This document shows, piece by piece, positions 1 through 5,248 of a stretch of DNA of 6,264 bases. The DNA is from Chryseobacterium gleum (lineage in GTDB: Bacteria; Bacteroidota; Bacteroidia; Flavobacteriales_D; Crocinitomicaceae): the NCBI GenBank assembly GCA_943326825.2, contig CALPUT020000156.1:1-6264 (forward strand), read 5' to 3'. The notes under the pieces are model-generated. The model made no database searches, was not told the origin of the DNA, and was given only the letters and a program-made list of their open reading frames with translations. The translations under genes and the position numbers were made by a program. Position 1 is the first letter of the stretch, and every line of letters begins with the position of its first letter.

Positions 1-564
1 AACGTTTATTTGACTTATGACAATCAAAAAGTTGGAGCAATAAAACATATTTTAGAGCAAAAACCAGAATATACGAGTATCATTATTTTTACTTCTTCAA
101 AAAGTAACGTAAATGAAATTGTATTTCAATTAAAAAAATCTGGTTTTCCAGCAAAAGGAATTTCTTCTAATTTGGAGCAAAGTGAACGAGAAGAAGTGTT
201 AAGTCAGTTTAGATCAAAAAAGACAAGGATTCTAGTAGCTACCGATGTAATGAGTCGAGGAATTGACATTAAAGAAATCAATATGGTTATCAATTATGAT
301 GCACCGCATGACGCAGAGGACTATGTTCATAGAATTGGAAGAACAGCTAGAGCAAACACCAAAGGGGAGGCATACACACTTATCAATGAAAAAGATATGC
401 GTCGAATGCAAAAGATAGAACGTTTGATTGAGGCTGAAATTCCAAAGTTAGTATTGCCAGAAGCATTAGGTGTTCAGCCAGAATGGAAAATTGCTCAAAA
501 TTTTCATAAACCAAAGAAAAATTTTAAACGAAAATTCAAACCAAATAATCCTAAATCAGAATAA
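1..564 (+). CDS. DEAD-box ATP-dependent RNA helicase, C-terminal part (5' truncated)
   Basis: The reading frame is open from the first base to the TAA at 562-564, giving 187 visible residues. The gene starts to the left of the window, so no start codon here is real. What remains is the second RecA-like domain of a superfamily 2 helicase. Motif IV is seen as SIIIFTSS, motif V as ILVATDVMSRGIDI and motif VI as YVHRIGRTARA. The last is the arginine-finger motif that joins in ATP hydrolysis. A short lysine/arginine-rich tail (KPKKNFKRKFKP) ends the protein, as in RhlE-like helicases, where basic tails help RNA binding. The family unwinds short RNA duplexes in the cytoplasm, in ribosome assembly, RNA decay or cold adaptation. 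The N-terminal domain with the Walker A and DEAD motifs lies outside the window, so the subfamily (RhlE-like is the best guess) is not settled. The next gene starts 122 bases downstream. Confidence 0.95.
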   Translation, partial: NVYLTYDNQKVGAIKHILEQKPEYTSIIIFTSSKSNVNEIVFQLKKSGFPAKGISSNLEQSEREEVLSQFRSKKTRILVATDVMSRGIDIKEINMVINYDAPHDAEDYVHRIGRTARANTKGEAYTLINEKDMRRMQKIERLIEAEIPKLVLPEALGVQPEWKIAQNFHKPKKNFKRKFKPNNPKSE

Positions 565-570
565 TTTTAT

Positions 571-624
571 CAATTGACTATACTTTTAGATACCAAGATT
601 GGTCGTTAAAATGAAGTTAAATTG
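571..624 (+). other. Imperfect long hairpin after the helicase stop codon
   Basis: An interrupted inverted repeat begins 6 bases after the helicase stop. The outer arms 571-578 and 616-624 pair with one bulge and one G-U. The middle arms 584-588 and 607-611 pair fully. The inner arms 592-595 and 600-603 close a 4-base loop. Internal loops separate the blocks. No T-run follows, so it is not a standard intrinsic terminator. It could be a 3'-end or RNA-processing structure, or a chance fold in AT-rich DNA. Confidence 0.3.
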
Positions 625-686
625 TTGGAGAGATAAAAAAATAAACATTAATTTTAGCTTAGACAATAATAAATCAAAGTTTAAAC

Positions 687-1793
687 ATGGAAAAAGTAAA
701 ACAGTATTTACCCTTATCAGCCAGAATAATCGTATTTATTTTATTTATCGTTTCAGGTTTGTCCAAAATGGATCCTATTTGGGCCTTTGAAAAACAAATG
801 GTTGATTTAAAAATTGCTTCTTGGGATACAGCTTATTTACTAACCAGATTGATTATTGCAGCAGAAATTGCTTTAGGAATAGCAGTTCTTCAAAATCAAT
901 ATATCAAACGATTTATCATTCCAGTTACAATCGGACTTTTAGCCATATTTTGTATCCATCTTTCAATGGAAATGTATAAACATGGTGCAATGAATGGAAA
1001 TTGTGGCTGTTTCGGCCAATGGTTACCAATGACTCCATTAGAAGCATTTCTTAAAAACATAGTTACAATTGGGTTATTGATTTATTTGTATAGACATGTA
1101 ACAGAGACAGCAAAAGAGCAGAGCAAATTTGGAAATTTATTAGCCTTGTATTTTGGAACGGCGTTATTGATGTTTATGTTTTTTGAGAAAACTCCTAGCT
1201 TAACTGAAAACACCACAAAAGCAGTTTCGCTTCCTTCATCAGTTGAAATGCCTAAGATCATTGAAGAACCAACTCAATCGGTTATTACTAAAAAAGATAC
1301 TTTAACTAACGTTAATGGAACATCAAAAACAGTTATTAAAGAAATCGAGGAAAATAAAAAAGAAGAAAAAGCACCGAAACCTTCAAAATCTGCTTTCTCA
1401 AGTTATACATTCACAACGGGAGGGAATAAACCGGTAAATATCAATGAAGGAAAACAAATCTTGTGTATGTTTGTACCAGGTTGTGAACATTGTAGAGAAG
1501 CGGCAAAAGAAATTAAAAAGTTAACGAAAGATAAAGATTTCCCTAAAGTTTCGATTTTATTCATGGATGAAGAAGCAGAATTAATCCCTGAATTTTATAA
1601 AGAAACACAAATCAATTTCCCTTATCAAGTAATTGGAGTAATAGAATTTTGGAATAAACTTGGAAATGATTACAACACCCCAGGAGTAATGTATTTATGG
1701 AATGGAAATGTAATGAAATTGTACGATGGAACTGAAGCGAATAAATTTGAGTCAGAAAGTTTAAAAAGAGAACTAAAGAAAAAAGTTAAATAA
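687..1793 (+). CDS. MauE/DoxX-type membrane protein with C-terminal thioredoxin-like domain
   Basis: The protein has 368 residues. Five likely membrane helices lie near residues 11-27, 48-68, 75-96, 119-136 and 148-166. The loop after helix 3 carries NGNCGCFGQW (C106, C108), a cysteine motif typical of the MauE/DoxX redox-associated family. A Lys/Glu/Thr/Pro-rich linker (about 170-238) leads to a thioredoxin-like domain with the active-site motif CEHC (C266-C269) and a likely cis-proline at T331-P332. Positive charges fall on the loops after helices 2 and 4, which places the N-terminus inside. The NCGC loop and the thioredoxin domain then both sit in the periplasm. A role in thiol-disulfide exchange, for instance reducing or oxidising envelope proteins, is inferred; no substrate is visible. 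It resembles the group named BT_3928 family in Bacteroidota. The ATG at 687 is chosen because a stop at 660-662 closes the frame upstream and helix 1 follows directly. No consensus promoter is seen in the 122-base gap, so it may be read through from the helicase gene. Confidence 0.85.
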   Translation: MEKVKQYLPLSARIIVFILFIVSGLSKMDPIWAFEKQMVDLKIASWDTAYLLTRLIIAAEIALGIAVLQNQYIKRFIIPVTIGLLAIFCIHLSMEMYKHGAMNGNCGCFGQWLPMTPLEAFLKNIVTIGLLIYLYRHVTETAKEQSKFGNLLALYFGTALLMFMFFEKTPSLTENTTKAVSLPSSVEMPKIIEEPTQSVITKKDTLTNVNGTSKTVIKEIEENKKEEKAPKPSKSAFSSYTFTTGGNKPVNINEGKQILCMFVPGCEHCREAAKEIKKLTKDKDFPKVSILFMDEEAELIPEFYKETQINFPYQVIGVIEFWNKLGNDYNTPGVMYLWNGNVMKLYDGTEANKFESESLKRELKKKVK

Positions 1794-1819
1794 TAAGAAA
1801 GTAAGATTTTTGGAGTATT

Positions 1820-1854
1820 AAAAAAGGAGCTATCAATAGAAAAGCTCCTTTTTT
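1820..1854. terminator. Bidirectional intrinsic terminator between convergent genes
   Basis: A perfect 12-bp stem pairs 1820-1831 with 1843-1854 around an 11-base loop. The GGAGCT/AGCTCC core is flanked by A6 on the left and T6 on the right, so each strand reads a GC-containing hairpin ending in a T-run. It lies 26 bases after the stop of the thioredoxin-fusion gene and 2 bases from the stop of the opposing DUF2892 gene, and can end both transcripts. Confidence 0.92.
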
Positions 1855-1856
1855 AT

Positions 1857-2063
1857 TTACTTTTTGTTCTTGCAAGTATTTATACCAAATGGAAGATAAA
1901 GTGGGCAAAAACTAATAAAACTAGTTAATACAAAGATTCCCGATAATGCTAATAGAACAATTCCTGTTGTTCCGCTAATTTTACCAGCTGTGAAAAGTAC
2001 AATTAAAACAATCGCTACGATGATTCTAACTAATTTGTCCATTGATCCCATGTTCTTTTTCAT
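1857..2063 (-). CDS. Small DUF2892 (YgaP-like transmembrane domain) protein
   Basis: The protein has 68 residues. It starts with MKKNMGSMDKLVR, the usual opening of stand-alone DUF2892 proteins, which supports the ATG at 2063 over the in-frame ATGs at codons 5 and 8. Two hydrophobic helices lie at about residues 12-27 and 32-51. The ending CPLYLPFGINTC carries two cysteines (C53, C64), a hallmark of the family. The same domain forms the membrane anchor of the rhodanese-like protein YgaP, but no rhodanese domain is present here. The biochemical role of the short form is not established; a link to sulfur or redox chemistry is only suggested by the cysteines and the YgaP relation. It is probably transcribed alone: it has a consensus promoter and shares the terminator at 1820-1854 with the convergent gene. 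Confidence 0.88.
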   Translation of the reverse strand: MKKNMGSMDKLVRIIVAIVLIVLFTAGKISGTTGIVLLALSGIFVLTSFISFCPLYLPFGINTCKNKK

Positions 2064-2104
2064 AATCTTTTTTAGTTTAAATCAACTTCTTTTCTTCGCT
2101 CATT

Positions 2105-2132
2105 CAAACTTAAATATTCTCTAAAGAATCAA
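2105..2132 (-). promoter_or_regulatory. Bacteroidota-type promoter for the DUF2892 gene
   Basis: On the minus strand TTG (2130-2132) and an exact TAnnTTTG match, TAAGTTTG (2105-2112), are 17 bases apart, within the 17-23 range known for Bacteroidota primary sigma factor promoters. The start codon lies 41 bases past the -7 box. The spacer consists largely of a palindrome (2116-2129). Confidence 0.7.
2116..2129. repeat. 14-nt palindrome inside the promoter spacer
   Basis: The sequence ATTCTCTAAAGAAT has five matching pairs of end bases and a central TA pair, with one mismatched pair (12 of 14 positions symmetric). It fits entirely between the -33 and -7 elements of the DUF2892 promoter, where a bound repressor would block RNA polymerase. 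It could instead be a weak hairpin in the 3' region of the lysC transcript. Confidence 0.4.
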
Positions 2133-2148
2133 TTGTCACAAAAGTTAC

Positions 2149-3423
2149 TTAAGCCAAATCTTTCATTAGGAATCTTACTGTTTGCTTCGTTTTTTGTTCA
2201 ACCACAATCTCTTTTCCTTCAGTAACACGGTCGATAGTTGCTTGATCGAAATGTCTTATTGTCACTAATTCAAGATTTTCATTGTATTTCACATTGAATG
2301 AATCTTGAAACAAATTCAACAATTTTTGAATGTCAATTTTATCTTTATCCAAAGCAATTGAAAAACTTAATGCTGAGTTTTGCATTAAATTAATTTTTGC
2401 ATTGATAGTTGCTAATCTATGAAAAATGTCGCTTAAATTTTCTTCTACGATAAATGAAAAATCTTTTGGAGTGATTGATAATAAAATTTGATTCATCTTG
2501 AAAATAAAAGATGGAATCAAATGATCATTTTCCATTGATTCTTGTATAACCGTTCCATCAGCATTTGGATCAATGAACGATTTAACATATAATGGAATTC
2601 CTTTATTTTGAAGTGGTTTTATCGTTTTTGGGTGAATTACAGTTGCTCCATAATAGGAAAGCTCTATCGCTTCTTTAAACGAAATACTATCTAATTTTAC
2701 TGTATTGTCAAACCATTTTGGATCGGCATTTAACATACCTGGCACATCTTTCCAAATTATGACACTTTCCGCATTAGAGCAGTAAGCAAAGATTCCAGCA
2801 GTATAATCTGAACCTTCACGGCCTAAAGTCGTTGTGAATCCTTCAGATGTATGCCCTAAGAAACCTTGCGTAATAACGATATTTGAATCTTTGAAAAGGG
2901 GTTCAAAACGAGATTGAATCAATTCTTCTGTTTTCGCCCATTCTACATTTCCTTCTCTATAAAGATTGTTTGTACGGATCAATTTTCTTGAATCAGCCCA
3001 ATCAACTAAATGACCTTCTTCTTTCAAAAATGCAGTAACGATTAGTGATGAAAGTACTTCACCTAAAGAAACAATTTGATCGTACTCAAAATCATAATTT
3101 TCTGAAACAGGTAAATGATATTTTTGTTTTAACTGTTCAAAAATGTCTTCAACTTTTTTATAAATTGAATAGTGTTTCTCAGAAAATAATCCGTTTAAGA
3201 TGCCTAAATGAAATTGTAAACGTTCATCTATCAATTCATTGTATTTAGCTTCTTTACGGTCCCATAATGCATCTACTATTAATTCTAAAGAATTCGTTGT
3301 CTTTCCCATTGCCGAAACAACAACGGTTATTTTTTGACCATTAAACAATGCAAGAATTTGCGAAACATTTTTTACCGCGGCAGGATCTTTTACAGAAGCA
3401 CCTCCAAATTTGAACACTTTCAT
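2149..3423 (-). CDS. lysC: Aspartate kinase, monofunctional
   Basis: The enzyme phosphorylates L-aspartate with ATP to 4-phospho-L-aspartate, the first step towards lysine/diaminopimelate, threonine, methionine and isoleucine. It acts in the cytoplasm. The kinase domain (about residues 1-285) shows the N-terminal signature KFGGASV (K5), VVSAMGKTTNSL, SLGE (E122), TTLGREGSDYTA, WKDVPGMLNADP and YYGATVIHPKTIKPL. The C-terminal part (about 310-424) fits the ACT-type regulatory region, with the first repeat starting near LLSITPKDFSF. Family members are usually inhibited by an end-product amino acid bound there; which one cannot be read from the sequence. The protein ends after 424 residues with no homoserine dehydrogenase domain, so it is not a bifunctional ThrA. 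The ATG at 3423 sits right at the conserved KVFKFGG start and 17 bases past a consensus -7 box. No clear terminator separates it from the DUF2892 gene. The symbol lysC is by type; isozyme identity is unproven. Confidence 0.95.
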   Translation of the reverse strand: MKVFKFGGASVKDPAAVKNVSQILALFNGQKITVVVSAMGKTTNSLELIVDALWDRKEAKYNELIDERLQFHLGILNGLFSEKHYSIYKKVEDIFEQLKQKYHLPVSENYDFEYDQIVSLGEVLSSLIVTAFLKEEGHLVDWADSRKLIRTNNLYREGNVEWAKTEELIQSRFEPLFKDSNIVITQGFLGHTSEGFTTTLGREGSDYTAGIFAYCSNAESVIIWKDVPGMLNADPKWFDNTVKLDSISFKEAIELSYYGATVIHPKTIKPLQNKGIPLYVKSFIDPNADGTVIQESMENDHLIPSFIFKMNQILLSITPKDFSFIVEENLSDIFHRLATINAKINLMQNSALSFSIALDKDKIDIQKLLNLFQDSFNVKYNENLELVTIRHFDQATIDRVTEGKEIVVEQKTKQTVRFLMKDLA

Positions 3424-3440
3424 ACAACAAACTTTTTCGG

Positions 3441-3472
3441 CAAAATTAAAATAAAAATAGGAAAACAGTCAA
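3441..3472 (-). promoter_or_regulatory. Bacteroidota-type promoter for the aspartate kinase gene
   Basis: On the minus strand TTG (3470-3472, part of TTGACTG) and an exact TAnnTTTG match, TAATTTTG (3441-3448), are separated by 21 bases. The start codon follows 17 bases after the -7 box, which predicts a 5' leader of roughly 14 bases. An own promoter suggests that lysC does not depend on gpsA transcription. Confidence 0.7.
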
Positions 3473-3487
3473 CTTCCTTAAATCTTG

Positions 3488-3522
3488 TTTTATAGACAAT
3501 GTCTTATTCGGTTTCTATAAAA
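3488..3522 (-). repeat. Inverted repeat just after the gpsA stop codon
   Basis: Two perfect 9-base arms, TTTTATAGA (3488-3496) and TCTATAAAA (3514-3522), flank a 17-base spacer and begin 3 bases past the gpsA stop. The stem is almost all A-T and no T-run follows on the minus strand, so it is at best a weak terminator or a 3'-end structure of the gpsA mRNA. Confidence 0.4.
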
Positions 3523-3525
3523 TTA

Positions 3526-4524
3526 TTAGCTAAGTTTATCCGTTAGTAATTTAATTTCAGTAACAGGCGAAGCATTATTGTATAGTATATTATATACAGC
3601 ATCAACAATTGGCATTTCAACCTGAAACTTTTTATTGATTTCAATTAGGCATTTTGTAGCATAATAACCTTCTGCAATCATGTCCATTTCTAATTGAGCA
3701 GTTTTTACTGAATAACCTTTTCCAATCATATGTCCAAACGAACGATTTCTTGAAAATTGAGAATAAGCAGTTACTAATAAATCTCCTAAATAAGCACTAG
3801 ATTTAACATCTCGATGAATTGGGTGAATTTCATCAATAAAATTTTCTATTTCTTGAATGGCATTTGAAATTAATACAGATTGAAAATTATCTCCATATCC
3901 TAATCCATGACAAATACCTGCCGCTAAAGCGTAAATATTTTTTAAAACAGCTGAAAATTCAGTTCCAAATAAATCATCTGAAATGGCTGTTTTTATATAA
4001 CGACAAGTTAACATTTTAGCCATTTCTTTTGCATGCTTCTCTTTCTGACAAGCAATGGTCAAATAAGACAAACGTTCAAGCGCAACCTCTTCTGCATGAC
4101 ATGGTCCGCAGATAATACCAATATTTTGATATGGTGTCCCAAAAGTTTTGTGGATAAACCTTGCAGGAATAGCATTGTATTCCGGAATTATTCCTTTTAC
4201 AGCAGAAAAAACAACTTTATCTTTTAATAAATCTTTATTAAAATTTTCGAAAGTAGAAGTTAAAAAAGCAGAAGGAGTAGCAATAATAACAATCTCAGCA
4301 GGTGTAATAATTGCTTCTAAATCTGAACTAATGAATAGTTTAGAAACATCAAATTCAACTGACTGTAAGTATTTTGGATTGTGTTTGTAATTCTTAACAT
4401 GTTCAACTGCAGCATCGCTCCTCATCCACCAATTTATAGTAGATAAATTCGTTGATAGGATTTTTACCAAAGCTGTAGCCCAACTTCCTCCTCCAATAAC
4501 TGCAATTTTTTTGTTCGTATTCAT
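3526..4524 (-). CDS. gpsA: Glycerol-3-phosphate dehydrogenase [NAD(P)+]
   Basis: The enzyme reduces dihydroxyacetone phosphate to sn-glycerol 3-phosphate with NAD(P)H, supplying the backbone of membrane phospholipids; it acts in the cytoplasm. Numbered from the ATG at 4524 (332 residues, usual family length), the Rossmann motif is IGGGSWATA (G11-T17). The catalytic lysines are expected at K110 (SAVKG) and K195 (VLKNIYA). GPCHAEEVA (140-148), YLGDLLVT (245-252) and SRNRSFG (258-264) match further conserved blocks of the family. The third Rossmann glycine is alanine (A16) and the usual GPSHAEE has Cys for Ser. Both look like family variation, not damage. A longer frame opens with TTG at 4536, but that codon lies inside the predicted -7 box, and the ATG at 4524 comes directly before the conserved KKIAVIGGG. 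The gene is divergent from the membrane-protein gene at 4741 and is followed by lysC 102 bases downstream. Confidence 0.95.
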   Translation of the reverse strand: MNTNKKIAVIGGGSWATALVKILSTNLSTINWWMRSDAAVEHVKNYKHNPKYLQSVEFDVSKLFISSDLEAIITPAEIVIIATPSAFLTSTFENFNKDLLKDKVVFSAVKGIIPEYNAIPARFIHKTFGTPYQNIGIICGPCHAEEVALERLSYLTIACQKEKHAKEMAKMLTCRYIKTAISDDLFGTEFSAVLKNIYALAAGICHGLGYGDNFQSVLISNAIQEIENFIDEIHPIHRDVKSSAYLGDLLVTAYSQFSRNRSFGHMIGKGYSVKTAQLEMDMIAEGYYATKCLIEINKKFQVEMPIVDAVYNILYNNASPVTEIKLLTDKLS

Positions 4525-4525
4525 T

Positions 4526-4555
4526 TTATGAAGCAAAAATAGGGATTTATTTTTG
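4526..4555 (+). promoter_or_regulatory. Putative divergent promoter for the membrane-protein gene
   Basis: On the plus strand TTA (4526-4528, one mismatch from TTG) and an exact TAnnTTTG match, TATTTTTG (4548-4555), are 19 bases apart. It is the only full -7 match between gpsA and the ATG at 4741, and would give a leader of about 180 bases. A poorer alternative is TTG 4553-4555 with TGAATTTG at 4578-4585. Confidence 0.35.
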
Positions 4556-4562
4556 ATAATAA
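4534..4562 (-). promoter_or_regulatory. Putative gpsA promoter with a very short leader
   Basis: On the minus strand an exact TAnnTTTG match, TATTTTTG (4534-4541), lies 18 bases from TTA (4560-4562), one mismatch from TTG. The box ends 9 bases before the ATG at 4524, so transcription starting about 4 bases past the box would leave a leader of only about 6 bases. It overlaps a mirror-image promoter on the plus strand. Confidence 0.5.
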
Positions 4563-4600
4563 CCGATTAGGAATACATGAATTTGATAGCTTATTTTTAT

Positions 4601-4638
4601 TAAAATCTTCTAGTTATTCACTAAAATCTAGATAATCA
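4601..4638. repeat. Imperfect tandem repeat in the gpsA upstream gap
   Basis: The 20 bases from 4601 and the 17 bases from 4622 align as imperfect direct copies: both begin TAAAATC and end TCA, and differ by a 3-base insertion and two substitutions. They fall in the predicted leader of the gene at 4741. This may be a slippage relic in AT-rich DNA. Confidence 0.35.
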
Positions 4639-4716
4639 TTAAAAAAACTGATATTAATCTGTTTATTTCAGAATCAAAGCCATTCTTTTTCATCACCAAT
4701 TCTAAGAAATTTGTAG

Positions 4717-4740
4717 TATAAAATTTCAATTATAAAATTT
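4717..4740. repeat. Two exact TATAAAATTT copies before the start codon
   Basis: The 10-mer TATAAAATTT occurs at 4717-4726 and again at 4731-4740, 14 bases apart, the second touching the ATG at 4741. The run leaves the start region A/U-rich and unstructured, which suits translation initiation without a Shine-Dalgarno sequence in Bacteroidota. Confidence 0.5.
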
Positions 4741-5031
4741 ATGAAAACTGAAGCACAAAATCTTACAGGATTTGAAAGAATCTTAAATGTTTCTGAAGAA
4801 AATCGTTTTGGTGTAATCTGTATTGCATTATTGCTTGTTGGATGTTTAGGTGGAATAACAGTTGGTTTAGGTGCTATTAATAATGTTTTAGCATTAACAA
4901 TTGTTGTAATTCCAACAATGACAACATTATGTTTTTTATTAGCGATTGCTCCTATGAGATGGATTTATTCTGCTGCAATTATTAGTGTTGTTATTGATGT
5001 ACTTTTAAGTACATATTATATTTTAAGCTAA
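4741..5031 (+). CDS. Conserved-looking hypothetical membrane protein, 96 residues
   Basis: I do not recognise a named family. The protein starts with a polar stretch of about 22 residues (TGFERILNVSEENRFG), followed by three hydrophobic helices at about 24-46, 48-70 and 75-94. The short loops include a small-residue patch (GCLGGITVGLGA, 34-45) and PMRW (71-74) between helices 2 and 3. No catalytic motif, lipobox or cleavable signal peptide is seen. The charges (Arg/Glu before helix 1, Arg73 before helix 3) suggest an inner-membrane protein with the N-terminus inside. I judge it a real gene because the ATG and stop frame a coherent membrane protein, a strong terminator follows, and no better frame overlaps it. 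It stands alone between gpsA and kynU, so its neighbours say little about its job. Confidence 0.8.
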   Translation: MKTEAQNLTGFERILNVSEENRFGVICIALLLVGCLGGITVGLGAINNVLALTIVVIPTMTTLCFLLAIAPMRWIYSAAIISVVIDVLLSTYYILS

Positions 5032-5068
5032 AAGTTTAAATACCTTTTTATTTATGTTGTTGGTTTGT

Positions 5069-5110
5069 AAACAATAAGTCGGATTCAAAAGATTCGACTT
5101 TTGTTTTTTT
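5069..5110 (+). terminator. Intrinsic terminator after the hypothetical membrane protein gene
   Basis: The core hairpin pairs AAGTCGGATT (5076-5085) with GATTCGACTT (5091-5100) around the loop CAAAA, with two G-U pairs. The stem extends by AAACAA (5069-5074) against TTGTTT (5101-5106) with one bulged T at 5075. A run of seven T (5104-5110) follows. It begins 38 bases after the stop codon and separates this gene from kynU. Confidence 0.88.
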
Positions 5111-5121
5111 GACACATTACA

Positions 5122-5153
5122 ATTTAAACGAATAAAATTTAATTTGTTTAAAT
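5122..5153. repeat. 32-nt near-palindrome upstream of the kynU promoter
   Basis: The outer arms ATTTAAAC (5122-5129) and GTTTAAAT (5146-5153) match perfectly, and six of the eight inner position pairs also match, so 28 of 32 bases are symmetric about 5137.5. The centre lies about 40 bases upstream of the kynU -33 element. A dimeric regulator site is possible. The AT-rich composition lowers the weight of this observation, and it may also form a hairpin behind the preceding terminator. Confidence 0.45.
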
Positions 5154-5176
5154 CTTAAAAAAGACCCATTTATTTG

Positions 5177-5206
5177 TTGAAAAAAGTATAGTCTTCCTTA
5201 TCTTTG
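5177..5206 (+). promoter_or_regulatory. Bacteroidota-type promoter for kynU
   Basis: TTG (5177-5179) and an exact TAnnTTTG match, TATCTTTG (5199-5206), are 19 bases apart. This is the best promoter match in the window. The ATG at 5249 follows 42 bases after the -7 box, so the leader should be about 38 bases. With the terminator just upstream, kynU begins its own transcription unit. Confidence 0.8.
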
Positions 5207-5248
5207 ATTCAATTAAATACGAAATCTACATTTAGTAAAATACATACA

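Noticed and set aside
10..564. TTG at position 10 as the helicase start
   Set aside because: The frame is open to the window edge and only the second helicase domain is present, so the gene must start further left.
679..686. GTTTAAA octamer-like motif recurring at 679, 2075, 5034, 5122 and 5146
   Set aside because: It also occurs inside coding sequence (about 523 and 2674), is AT-rich and has no fixed position relative to promoters, so I do not claim a shared regulatory site.
599..790. 63-codon open frame starting with TTG, plus strand
   Set aside because: It overlaps the start of the MauE/DoxX gene in another frame, has a TTG start and no family-like features, and the overlapping gene has clear domains.
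3045..3248. 67-codon open frame on the plus strand
   Set aside because: It lies wholly inside the aspartate kinase gene on the opposite strand and has no promoter or recognisable protein features.
4033..4390. Two overlapping open frames (64 and 80 codons) on the plus strand
   Set aside because: Both are antisense to conserved parts of gpsA and overlap each other; they are shadows of that gene.
4997..5014. 18-nt near-palindrome near the 3' end of the membrane-protein gene
   Set aside because: It is in coding sequence, has no T-run, and a stronger terminator follows at 5069-5110; it is likely chance.
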